A DNA stretch of 64,000 bases from an uncultured Roseibium sp. (GTDB lineage: Bacteria > Pseudomonadota > Alphaproteobacteria > Rhizobiales > Stappiaceae). The DNA lies in the NCBI RefSeq assembly GCF_947499295.1, contig NZ_CANMNP010000016.1:62001-126000 (forward strand), in the 5' to 3' direction. Numbering within the stretch: the first letter of the stretch is position 1; the number at the start of each line of letters is the position of its first letter. Shown one piece after another: positions 8,750 to 15,765 of the stretch. Both the position numbers and the translations under genes were made by a program. Under the pieces are notes generated by a model. That model did not search any database. It was not told the origin of the DNA and was given only the letters and a program-made list of their open reading frames with translations.

Positions 8750-8960
8750 TTTTCCATTCGGCACAAAGTGCCGGGAAACGAACAGGGAATTCGGACGCGG
8801 CGGACCCATATCGGGCGCTGAATGCCGAAGCCGCCCCCGCGACTGTGTGCGGAGAGCGCTGACCGGACATGCCACTTGCAGCAAAAACTGCAGGGAAGGC
8901 CCGGCCAAGTGCCTTGACCCGCAAGCCAGGAGACCTGCCAGGCATATCTTGCAAACCGGG
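8750..8960 (+). promoter_or_regulatory. Cobalamin (B12) riboswitch
   Basis: The leader carries the conserved blocks of the cobalamin riboswitch in order: a 5' hairpin CGGCACAAAGTGCCG; AACAGGGAA; GAATGCCGAAGCCGCCCCCG followed by CGACTGT (around 8820-8851); GCCACT then a hairpin and GGGAAGGC (around 8871-8900); and the B12-box core AAGCCAGGAGACCTGCC (8923-8939). A small hairpin (CCGTC-GGGTGT-GACGG, 8961-8976) follows and lies just before the cbtB ribosome site. The expected result is repression of the downstream cobalt uptake genes when adenosylcobalamin is plentiful. The outer limits are approximate. Confidence 0.93.
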
Positions 8961-8989
8961 CCGTCGGGTGTGACGGCGACGAGGACATC

Positions 8990-9160
8990 ATGACGACACA
9001 AACTTCAAAAGCCACGCTTTCCCTGACAAAGATCGTACCGCTCGCTTTCGCAGCGGTTCTGGGAATTGCAATCATTTCGATTACCGGTCACGTGCAGGCG
9101 AGCGCCTTGCATGACGCGGCACACGACGTGCGCCACGCGACCGGATTCCCGTGCCACTAA
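8990..9160 (+). CDS. cbtB: CbtB, small subunit of predicted cobalt transporter
   Basis: A 56-residue protein with one membrane segment (IVPLAFAAVLGIAIISIT) and the CbtB-type C-terminus HDAAHDVRHATGFPCH, whose clustered His and final Cys-His suit metal handling. The start ATG has GAGGAC upstream and lies directly behind the B12 riboswitch. The stop is one base before the cbtA start, so the two are translationally linked. CbtAB are predicted cobalt transporters that recur behind B12 riboswitches; transport by this pair is family knowledge, not shown here. Confidence 0.92.
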   Translation: MTTQTSKATLSLTKIVPLAFAAVLGIAIISITGHVQASALHDAAHDVRHATGFPCH

Positions 9161-9161
9161 A

Positions 9162-9860
9162 ATGCTATCGCGATTGTTGATCAGCGGCTTGTTCGCTGGC
9201 GCTGCTGCCGGGCTTATTGCGGCCCTGCTGCAGCTTTATTTCGTGCAACCCGTCCTTCTGCATGCTGAACTTTATGAGTCCGGCGAGCTGGTGCATTTCG
9301 GCGCCCAGGCCGTCAGTGCGCATCAGGACATTGGGGGCATTGATCTCGTGCGTGACGGGCTGAGCGTGGTGTTCACGATGCTCACTTATACAGGATACGC
9401 CTTCATTCTGCTGGTTCTGATGGCCATTGCTGAAATGCGCGGTGCGACAGTGAACGGGCGTACCGGACTGATCTGGGGTCTTGCAGGCTTCGTGGCATTT
9501 CATTTTGCACCAGGCTTTACGCTGGCGCCGGAAGTGCCGGGTGTTGCGGCAGCCGATGTCTATGCAAGACAGATCTGGTGGTGGGCAACAGTCCTTTCGG
9601 CGAGTGCCGGCCTTTGGCTGATTGCATTTGGCGGCAATTGGCTGGCTTGGGGTTCAGCTGCGGTTCTTTTGTTGGCTCCGCATGTGATCGGTGCTCCTGA
9701 GCCGGATTCTTTTACAGGGCCGGTTCCAACAGAAATTGGTGCGCTCTTTGCCAGCCGCGCCTTTGGTGTCGGAATGGCCGCCTGGCTGCTGCTTGGTTGC
9801 TTTGCGGGATTCTTCTGGCAGCGCGAAGGTGCCAGGATCAGTTCAATCCAGACTGCCTGA
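9162..9860 (+). CDS. cbtA: CbtA, membrane subunit of predicted cobalt transporter
   Basis: A 232-residue integral membrane protein with about five to six hydrophobic helices: LLISGLFAGAAAGLIAALL at the start, then YTGYAFILLVLMAIAEM, LIWGLAGFVAFHFAPGF, and three more after residue 130. Family-typical features are the acidic and His residues near the first loop (HAELYES), the FHFAPGFTLAPEVPG segment and QIWWW. The start at 9162 follows the cbtB stop by one base; the longer open frame upstream overlaps cbtB and is not used. The gene is controlled by the riboswitch together with cbtB, and a strong terminator follows at 9884-9920. Confidence 0.92.
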   Translation: MLSRLLISGLFAGAAAGLIAALLQLYFVQPVLLHAELYESGELVHFGAQAVSAHQDIGGIDLVRDGLSVVFTMLTYTGYAFILLVLMAIAEMRGATVNGRTGLIWGLAGFVAFHFAPGFTLAPEVPGVAAADVYARQIWWWATVLSASAGLWLIAFGGNWLAWGSAAVLLLAPHVIGAPEPDSFTGPVPTEIGALFASRAFGVGMAAWLLLGCFAGFFWQREGARISSIQTA

Positions 9861-9883
9861 ACCCGATCTCAGACAAGAAACGA

Positions 9884-9920
9884 CCGGGCGGAACCAGGTG
9901 TTTCGCCCGGCTTCTTTTTT
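9884..9920 (+). terminator. Intrinsic terminator after cbtBA
   Basis: CCGGGCG (9884-9890) pairs with CGCCCGG (9904-9910) across a 13-nt loop and is followed by CTTCTTTTTT. This is a good rho-independent terminator that closes the riboswitch-controlled cbtBA transcript 20 nt before the next gene on the same strand. Confidence 0.85.
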
Positions 9921-9939
9921 GCAGAAACAAGGGACACGA

Positions 9940-10464
9940 ATGGAACGTTCACTCGCACTTTTCGTCATCGGCCTGATCTTTGGTGGCGGCATCGGCTTCG
10001 TTGCAGCAGCCAGCAACGGCATCACGCTGGACGGGCACGACCATTCCGATCCGAACGCTCACCAGCTGCACGCAGCGTCAAATCAGCGCGATTCCGATCA
10101 CTCCGGTCACCACGCCGGGCACAACCACGACGAAATAGTTTCCGTGCCTTCTGGTCCGGAGGCACCGACACTCGAGATCAGCGTCTCACCTGATCCGGCG
10201 AGCGGCTTCAATCTCCACATCAAGACCGAGAATTTTACCTTCGCCCCCGAGCGGGCAAGTCTTGATCACGTGCCGGGCGAAGGCCATGCGCATGTTTATG
10301 TCAACGGTGCGAAAGTCACCCGGCACTATAGTTCCTGGCTCCATTTGCCGACCCTGCCGGAGGGAGACACCACAATTGAAGTGACGTTGAACACCAATGA
10401 TCACCGCATGCTTGGCGTCGACAACAAACCGCTCAAGGCTACAGCGATTGTGCCAGGCAATTAA
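9940..10464 (+). CDS. Histidine-rich exported or membrane-anchored protein, probable metal binding
   Basis: A 174-residue protein with an N-terminal hydrophobic helix (ALFVIGLIFGGGIGFVAAA, residues ~6-24) that may be a signal or an anchor. A histidine-rich stretch follows, with nine His between residues 33 and 63 (for example GHDH, SGHHAGHNHDE). The rest looks like a beta-rich domain (SLDHVPGEGHAHVYVNGAKV, TIEVTLNTNDHRML). The His cluster suggests binding of cobalt, zinc, nickel or copper in the periplasm. The open frame extends upstream to 9691, but ATG 9940 starts the membrane segment and lies after the cbtA terminator. Its 3' end overlaps the convergent DUF1636 gene by 4 nt. Its position beside cbtBA hints at a cobalt role; that is inference. 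Confidence 0.8.
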   Translation: MERSLALFVIGLIFGGGIGFVAAASNGITLDGHDHSDPNAHQLHAASNQRDSDHSGHHAGHNHDEIVSVPSGPEAPTLEISVSPDPASGFNLHIKTENFTFAPERASLDHVPGEGHAHVYVNGAKVTRHYSSWLHLPTLPEGDTTIEVTLNTNDHRMLGVDNKPLKATAIVPGN

Positions 10465-10805
10465 AGCGCCGGTATACGCGCCCGCAAACAAAATCGAAGC
10501 CGTCCACAGGGCCGGGCGTCTTCGATCCACCCGTCCTTGGCGTCCAGGTAGGCACGGGCAGTTGCGACAATGTCATCGAGATCATCCGGGATAGTCAGGC
10601 CTGCAAAGAGATAGGCTGCGCGTGCCTTGCCCTGAAAGGCCAGGGACACAGGCTGTTCACAAGCTCCCATACAATCGACGGTTTCGATCTTGAACACTTC
10701 GTCAAGCGCAGCGTTCTGCATGGCTTTTGTGAGTGAGATAAGCGCAGCTTCTACCGGTCTGCCGTCCTGTTGCTTGCACGTCCGGCAGATAAGAATGCGG
10801 TTCAT
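10461..10805 (-). CDS. DUF1636 family protein, thioredoxin-like with four cysteines
   Basis: A 114-residue protein of the DUF1636 family, which recurs near cobalamin and cobalt genes. Cysteines at 7 and 10 (CRTC) and at 45 and 49 (CMGAC) match the pattern of [2Fe-2S] thioredoxin-like ferredoxins, and the sequence around LICRTC and VDCMGACEQPVSLAF fits that fold. Its start overlaps the stop of the upstream acyltransferase by 4 nt, so the two are translated together. The function is unknown; iron-sulfur or metal binding is inferred from the cysteines and the neighbourhood. Confidence 0.82.
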   Translation of the reverse strand: MNRILICRTCKQQDGRPVEAALISLTKAMQNAALDEVFKIETVDCMGACEQPVSLAFQGKARAAYLFAGLTIPDDLDDIVATARAYLDAKDGWIEDARPCGRLRFCLRARIPAL

Positions 10806-11833
10806 TCAGCCGCCTGCGGCTGCCGTTTCTTGCCGAAAGTTCCGGTCAGATAAGCCCATTCGGGACGGCGGAACAGGAACCAGCCAAAGCCGGTTTTCCG
10901 GATCAGCCAGAAAAGGATCATAGGGCTGACGGAAGCGACAATGGTTACGATGAGTGAAACTGTTCCGATATCCAGGATACCCAGTTTGAGCAGGATCACA
11001 CGACTGACACCCATTGGAAAGAAGAACGCCAGGTAGATGACGATCGAGTTTTCGCCAAAGTGGCGGAGAAAATCCAACCGGCCCAACTTAACGATCAACG
11101 CGCTTGTCAGGATGATTGCACCGGCACCGGCAGCACCAAGTGCAAGGGCCACCACAGGAAGCGCCGCCCAGCCGAGATAAACCAGGCCGCCATTTATGAC
11201 GCCCCAACCTACCAGATAGGCAAGGCTGATGCCGATCCGTTCCCGCGCCCAGGCAGCAAGGTGGAATATCTGCGGCGCAAAGATGTAACCAGCGTAGAAA
11301 TAGACGAACCTTGAAGCGAACTCGTCCACCAACAGCCAACCGGTATGGATCGGTGCAATTTGCAAAAGAGCGCCTACTGCCAACATGACCTGCCAGGGAA
11401 TTCCCTTGTCGTGGGCCAGCTTACAGACAAGGAAGAACACCGGCAGCATGTAGATAAACCACAAGGTGCCGAAGGGCTGCACAAAACTGAGGAAATAGAA
11501 TTCCAGAGTGCCTGCTGTGCCCATTTCTCCGACAAATACCGGAGCTTTGACGGCGAACTGAATAGTCATCCAGAGGACATAGAAATAGGCGAAATGGACG
11601 ACTTTACGGTCCAGATAGAGCTTCCAGTCACGGGTGATCACATTGGAGAGGAACAGACCGGAGATCAGAAAGAAGTCCGGCATGCGGAACGGTGCCGCAA
11701 AGGCAACTACGGCATGCATCCAGCCGGTGTCGCCGGCTGCAGCCTCAACGCCCAACACCGAGTGCATCATCACAACAAAGATGATGCAGATGCCTTTCGC
11801 CGTATCCACCCAGTCGATGCGTGCCGCGCTCAT
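10802..11833 (-). CDS. Acyltransferase 3 family membrane protein
   Basis: A 343-residue integral membrane acyltransferase of the acyltransferase-3 / OpgC-like type with about ten helices. It opens with IDWVDTAKGICIIFVVMMHSVLG, in which the Asp and His (D..KG....H) match the family's N-terminal signature, and continues with FRMPDFFLISGLFLS. Family members O-acylate sugars of polysaccharides, glucans or lipids at the cytoplasmic membrane. ATG 11833 was chosen because GGAGGAAAC lies just upstream; the longer frame to 11917 adds a charged, poorly supported stretch. It overlaps the DUF1636 gene downstream. The acceptor substrate is unknown. Confidence 0.85.
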   Translation of the reverse strand: MSAARIDWVDTAKGICIIFVVMMHSVLGVEAAAGDTGWMHAVVAFAAPFRMPDFFLISGLFLSNVITRDWKLYLDRKVVHFAYFYVLWMTIQFAVKAPVFVGEMGTAGTLEFYFLSFVQPFGTLWFIYMLPVFFLVCKLAHDKGIPWQVMLAVGALLQIAPIHTGWLLVDEFASRFVYFYAGYIFAPQIFHLAAWARERIGISLAYLVGWGVINGGLVYLGWAALPVVALALGAAGAGAIILTSALIVKLGRLDFLRHFGENSIVIYLAFFFPMGVSRVILLKLGILDIGTVSLIVTIVASVSPMILFWLIRKTGFGWFLFRRPEWAYLTGTFGKKRQPQAAE

Positions 11834-11952
11834 AGTCCGTTTCCTCCGCCTCCACGGGCTATTTCCCGCAGATTTCAGAGGACTCCTAACTGAAACTGGT
11901 AAAAATTCAGCATACACCCGGTCTCACGATTTGGTGACCGGATTAAGGTTTA

Positions 11953-12474
11953 TCAGGGCTTTGTGTCGTCCGAGTCGTCCTTCCACGGACTGATCCGGGG
12001 TTGGCCGGTGCCGGTTGGCCCACCTTCAGTTCCGTCGCCTTTTTCTGACCAGTCGTCGGCGTCCAGGTCGACAACCCCTTCACCGGACGTCCTGCCTGTC
12101 TGGCCGTTTTGGACAATTACAACGTTCGATCGCGAGATGATGAACCTTGCAAGAGCCTCACGCACCGGCGGAACGAACAGCAACAAACCGATGGCATCCG
12201 TGACAAAACCCGGAATCAGCAGGAAAATGCTGGCCAGAACAATCATTGCGCCCTGCATCACTTCGTTGCCAGGTGAGCGGCCCGCATCGAGCTCCTGTTG
12301 CATGCGCATAAGCAGGGATAGCCCCTGCTGACGCAGCATAAAGGTGCCGGCAAGTGCCGTGATCACAGTCAGCAATATGGTCGGAATCACGCCGATCAAA
12401 CCGCCGACCCAAATGAAGACCGCGATCTCGATCAGGGGCAGCAGAAGAATGGCTGCAATGATATAAAGTCCCAC
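11953..12474 (-). CDS. fxsA: FxsA family membrane protein
   Basis: A 173-residue FxsA homologue, a family named for E. coli FxsA (suppressor of phage T7 F exclusion). It has an N-terminal helix (LYIIAAILLLPLIEIAVFIWVG), the segment IGVIPTILLTVITALAG followed by G-T-F-M-L-R-Q-Q-G, and the hydrophobic LASIFLLIPGFVTDAIGLLLFVPP. The C-terminal ~50 residues are acidic and low-complexity. The start is GTG with GGAGG just upstream. It is divergent from the Tim44-domain gene, with 238 nt between them. Confidence 0.92.
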   Translation of the reverse strand: MGLYIIAAILLLPLIEIAVFIWVGGLIGVIPTILLTVITALAGTFMLRQQGLSLLMRMQQELDAGRSPGNEVMQGAMIVLASIFLLIPGFVTDAIGLLLFVPPVREALARFIISRSNVVIVQNGQTGRTSGEGVVDLDADDWSEKGDGTEGGPTGTGQPRISPWKDDSDDTKP

Positions 12475-12712
12475 GGGACCTCCATCGTCTGATAAGCTTG
12501 TTTGGGATAAGTTAGGCGTTCGTTGCTAAAAATGCGAGCAGACTGACATGGGAAAGAGCGACTTTACGCAAATTCAGTCTTGCTCTTGGGTCTGGATGCT
12601 GGTTCAAGGACCCCCTAAATAGGATAGTAACAGACTTTGCGTATGGGGCGGCGTGCACCTTTCAACATCAAGGGGCGGCGCTAAGGCCTGAGAAGGGTAA
12701 CCGGAAGCTAAG

Positions 12713-13444
12713 ATGAACGAGATTTTTGACCCGTTAAACCTCCTCCTTATGGGACTTGCGGTTTTCATTCTGTTCAGACTGCGGTCTGTGCTTGGCAAAC
12801 GCACCGGCAATGAACGTCCGCCTTTCGATCCATATTCGAAACCGGAACAAAAGCCGGGCGATCAGGTTAATGGCGGCGACCAGGATAACGTGATCCCGAT
12901 GCCGGGCCAGACCCAACAGCAGCCTGAGCAGATGGAGCAACCCTCTGCTGATGGTGACGTCGTCATCGACAAGGTCGCTCCCGAGGGCTCAGCGCTCAAC
13001 AGCGCCCTGAAGCAGATCCTTTCGGTTGATCGCAGCTTCGAGCCCGAGCCGTTCCTCGAAGGCGCACGAGCAGCTTACGAAATGATCGTGATGGCATTCG
13101 CTGATGGCGACAAGAAAGCGCTGAAGAACCTTCTTTCGCGCGAAGTCTACGAGGGGTTTGTTGCTGCAATCGACGACCGTGAGAAACGTGGTGAAACCGT
13201 CGATTCGACCTTCATTGGCATCGACAAGGCCGAAATTGTTGAAGCGGCGCTGAAAGATGCCACAGCACAGGTGACTGTGAAGATCCACAGCCAAATGATT
13301 TCCGCCACGCGGGACAAAGACGGCGAAGTCGTCGACGGCGATCCGGCGAAAGTTTCCGAAGTGGTCGATATCTGGACGTTCGCACGGGACACAAGCTCCC
13401 GCGATCCCAACTGGAAGCTGGTCGCGACCGAATCCGCTGAATAG
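12713..13444 (+). CDS. timA: Tim44-domain protein (TimA-like)
   Basis: A 243-residue protein with an N-terminal membrane helix (LLLMGLAVFILFRLRSVLG), a low-complexity Pro/Gln/Asp linker (residues ~35-85) and a C-terminal Tim44-like domain (~95-243) with FEPEPFLEGARAAYEMIVMAFADGD and EVVDIWTFARDTSSRDPNWKLVAT. Alphaproteobacterial homologues of the mitochondrial import protein Tim44 are anchored to the inner membrane. It is the first gene of a tight run with mltA (2-nt gap), smr and an XRE gene, which suggests an envelope-related role. Confidence 0.92.
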   Translation: MNEIFDPLNLLLMGLAVFILFRLRSVLGKRTGNERPPFDPYSKPEQKPGDQVNGGDQDNVIPMPGQTQQQPEQMEQPSADGDVVIDKVAPEGSALNSALKQILSVDRSFEPEPFLEGARAAYEMIVMAFADGDKKALKNLLSREVYEGFVAAIDDREKRGETVDSTFIGIDKAEIVEAALKDATAQVTVKIHSQMISATRDKDGEVVDGDPAKVSEVVDIWTFARDTSSRDPNWKLVATESAE

Positions 13445-13446
13445 CA

Positions 13447-14634
13447 ATGACGTGGCATTGGACGGGGTCCCGCCTCTTCGCCAGGTGCAGGGGCGCGGCT
13501 TTGGCCGTGCCGCTTTTCTTTGTCGGAGCCGCCGCAGCAATGCCGCAGACCCCGCAATTTTCTGAACGCCTTGAGAGGCTCTCGTTTGACGCTTTGCCTG
13601 GCTGGGCGGCGGACAACCATCAGGCTGCGCTGTCAAGCCTTCAGCGTATTTGCTCCAAACCAGAATTGCTGAAGAACACAAGCGCGGACCTTGTCTGGAA
13701 GACTGACGAGTTCAAGGCGCACTGCCCTGAAATCGAAGCCGCGCTGAAAACGACGAAGGCCGCGCGCACCTTCCTTGAAACCCACTTCGCACCTTACCGG
13801 GTCGTTCGGAAGGGGTTCGTCACGGGCTATTTCGAACCTGAACTTCGAGCGTCTCGCCAGAAAACAGCAGGCTTTCAAACACCGCTTCATAGAAAACCTT
13901 CAGGCCTCGAAGCCGTTTCGGCCGAAAATCGACCGCACGATTGGCCCTCTAGTCTCAGCCATGGCCGTCTCCACAACGGCGTCTTGACCGAAATGCCGGA
14001 TCGCGGTGCCATCATGGACGGAGCTCTGGACCGGGAAGCGCTCGAGCTGGTCTGGCTGGAGAGTCCGATCGACGCATTTTTCGTTCATGTTCAAGGATCT
14101 GCACGCCTGCGCCTGGACGATGGTTCTGTCATGCGTGTCGGCTATGCAGGAAAGACCGGGCATCCCTATACGGGGGTTGCTCGCTTGCTGGTCAAGCGCG
14201 GAGAAGGAACTCCGGAGGACTTCACCATGTCCGGATTGCGCACGTGGCTGGAGGTCAATCCGGATAGGCGGGATGCGCTCTTGAAGGAAAATCGTTCCTA
14301 CATTTTTTTCCGGGAGGTTACGGGTGCGGCGCCGGAACAGGGTCCTGTCGGTTCTGCAGGTATCGCTTTGAGTGCGGGCAGGAGCCTGGCGGTCGACCCG
14401 TCACATATTCCATTTGGTGCGCTTGTGTTTGTTTCCGCAGATTTCAAAGACCCAGAAACGCCGGCGCGCTCTTTCGCCCGCCTCATGGTTGCCGACGACA
14501 GCGGCTCTGCAATCAAGGGACCCGTTCGAGGCGATATTTTTGCAGGATCGGGACAGGTTGCGGGTGATGTCGCCGGCGACATCAGGCACGAGGCAGAATT
14601 CGTCTTGCTTCTACCCAACACCCTAACGGACTGA
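13447..14634 (+). CDS. mltA: Membrane-bound lytic murein transglycosylase A
   Basis: A 395-residue MltA homologue that cleaves peptidoglycan glycan strands to give 1,6-anhydromuropeptides. An N-terminal export segment (GAALAVPLFFVGAAAAM) precedes the MltA domain (KGFVTGYFEPELRAS near residue 120; SARLRLDDGSVMRVGYAGKTGHPYTGVARLLV). The C-terminal 3D domain contains SLAVDPSHIPFGALVFV and VADDSGSAIKGPVRGDIFAG, with the Asp residues expected at the active site. It starts 2 nt after timA and ends 3 nt before smr. No lipobox is evident, unlike the E. coli lipoprotein. Confidence 0.95.
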   Translation: MTWHWTGSRLFARCRGAALAVPLFFVGAAAAMPQTPQFSERLERLSFDALPGWAADNHQAALSSLQRICSKPELLKNTSADLVWKTDEFKAHCPEIEAALKTTKAARTFLETHFAPYRVVRKGFVTGYFEPELRASRQKTAGFQTPLHRKPSGLEAVSAENRPHDWPSSLSHGRLHNGVLTEMPDRGAIMDGALDREALELVWLESPIDAFFVHVQGSARLRLDDGSVMRVGYAGKTGHPYTGVARLLVKRGEGTPEDFTMSGLRTWLEVNPDRRDALLKENRSYIFFREVTGAAPEQGPVGSAGIALSAGRSLAVDPSHIPFGALVFVSADFKDPETPARSFARLMVADDSGSAIKGPVRGDIFAGSGQVAGDVAGDIRHEAEFVLLLPNTLTD

Positions 14635-14637
14635 CAC

Positions 14638-15207
14638 ATGGGAAAGCGGGGCAAAAAGGGGGCGCTTTCCCCAGAAGATCGTGAACTTTGGGGCAAGGTT
14701 GCCAAAACCCTGACCCCGCTTCATCCGGAGCGCGCCCAGGTTCTGGAAGCCGAGCTTGCAGACGCCGTCAAAGACACCCCGGCCAAATCCGTCAAGGCAC
14801 CCAAAACAGCCACGGCGATCAAAGCGCCCCCGGAGGAGCAAAAAGCCAAGGCTCCCATGCCGCTTCACCAGCTTGAACACCGGTTCCGGCGCAAAATCGT
14901 TCGTGGCGTCAGGGCAATTGATGCCCGAATTGACCTGCATGGGCTGACCCAGAACCAGGCACATGACAGACTGTTAGGCTTCCTCTATCAGGCACAGGCC
15001 AGGCGCCACAAAGTTGTTCTGGTGATTACGGGAAAAGGTGGCGGAGACTCGCGCGCCTATATGGACGAGCGCGGGATTTTGCGCAGAATGGTTCCACAGT
15101 GGCTGTCCATGCCTGACATGCGCCCCGTCGTCCTTGGTTATGAAGAGGCGCATGCGAGCCATGGCGGAGCAGGGGCGCTTTATGTCCGGATTCGGAAGAA
15201 AAGGTAG
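14638..15207 (+). CDS. Smr-domain protein
   Basis: A 189-residue protein with a Lys/Pro/Ala-rich N-terminal half and a C-terminal Smr (small MutS-related) domain. The domain shows the DLHG motif (ARIDLHGLTQNQAHDRLLGFL, residues ~98-118), VLVITGKGGG and LGYEEAHASHGGAGALYVRI. Smr domains are nucleic-acid-binding or nicking modules; stand-alone members often act on RNA or stalled ribosomes. It lies in the timA-mltA-smr-xre run with 3-nt gaps on both sides. Confidence 0.93.
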   Translation: MGKRGKKGALSPEDRELWGKVAKTLTPLHPERAQVLEAELADAVKDTPAKSVKAPKTATAIKAPPEEQKAKAPMPLHQLEHRFRRKIVRGVRAIDARIDLHGLTQNQAHDRLLGFLYQAQARRHKVVLVITGKGGGDSRAYMDERGILRRMVPQWLSMPDMRPVVLGYEEAHASHGGAGALYVRIRKKR

Positions 15208-15210
15208 ATC

Positions 15211-15582
15211 GTGACACCGCTTGGGGCAAAAATCCGGGAACTGAGGACAAAGCAGGGTGTGTCGCTGAAAGAAATGGCCGCTGCACTCTCTGTTTCCAGT
15301 GCCTATCTTTCCGCACTTGAACACGGCAAGCGTGGCAAGCCCACCTGGTTTCTAGTGCAACGGATCATTACCTATTTCAATGTGATTTGGGATGAAGCGG
15401 AAGAAATCCAACGCCTTGCAGAGCTGTCCGACCCGCGCGTAACCATCGACACGGCAGGCATGGACCCCAAGGCAACCGAACTTGCCAACCAACTCGCCTT
15501 GAAGATTGGCGGATTGTCGGAAGAGTCCCTGAACGGACTGCTGCATCAGTTGCGCGTCGCCGCCGTGAAGGACGACATCTAG
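15211..15582 (+). CDS. XRE-family helix-turn-helix protein
   Basis: A 123-residue cytoplasmic protein with an N-terminal Cro/C1-type HTH (LGAKIRELRTKQGVSLKEMAAALSVS followed by AYLSALEHGKRGKPT) and an uncharacterised helical tail. The start is GTG, 3 nt after the smr stop, so it is probably translated with that gene. The target and any ligand are unknown. Confidence 0.9.
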   Translation: MTPLGAKIRELRTKQGVSLKEMAAALSVSSAYLSALEHGKRGKPTWFLVQRIITYFNVIWDEAEEIQRLAELSDPRVTIDTAGMDPKATELANQLALKIGGLSEESLNGLLHQLRVAAVKDDI

Positions 15583-15765
15583 CTTCGCAGACCCTGCCAG
15601 AACGTGTCACGCCGCAACGCGACTTTCCTGGCCATGGCCGTGGGTGCTGCGGCGGGTTTCCGACTGTCCGTCAGATCAGGATTTACGTGTCCTTAGACGG
15701 AGTTCCCTATATAACCGGCAACCGACAATGACACCCGCATTTTTTGAACGGACCTGCATACCAGC

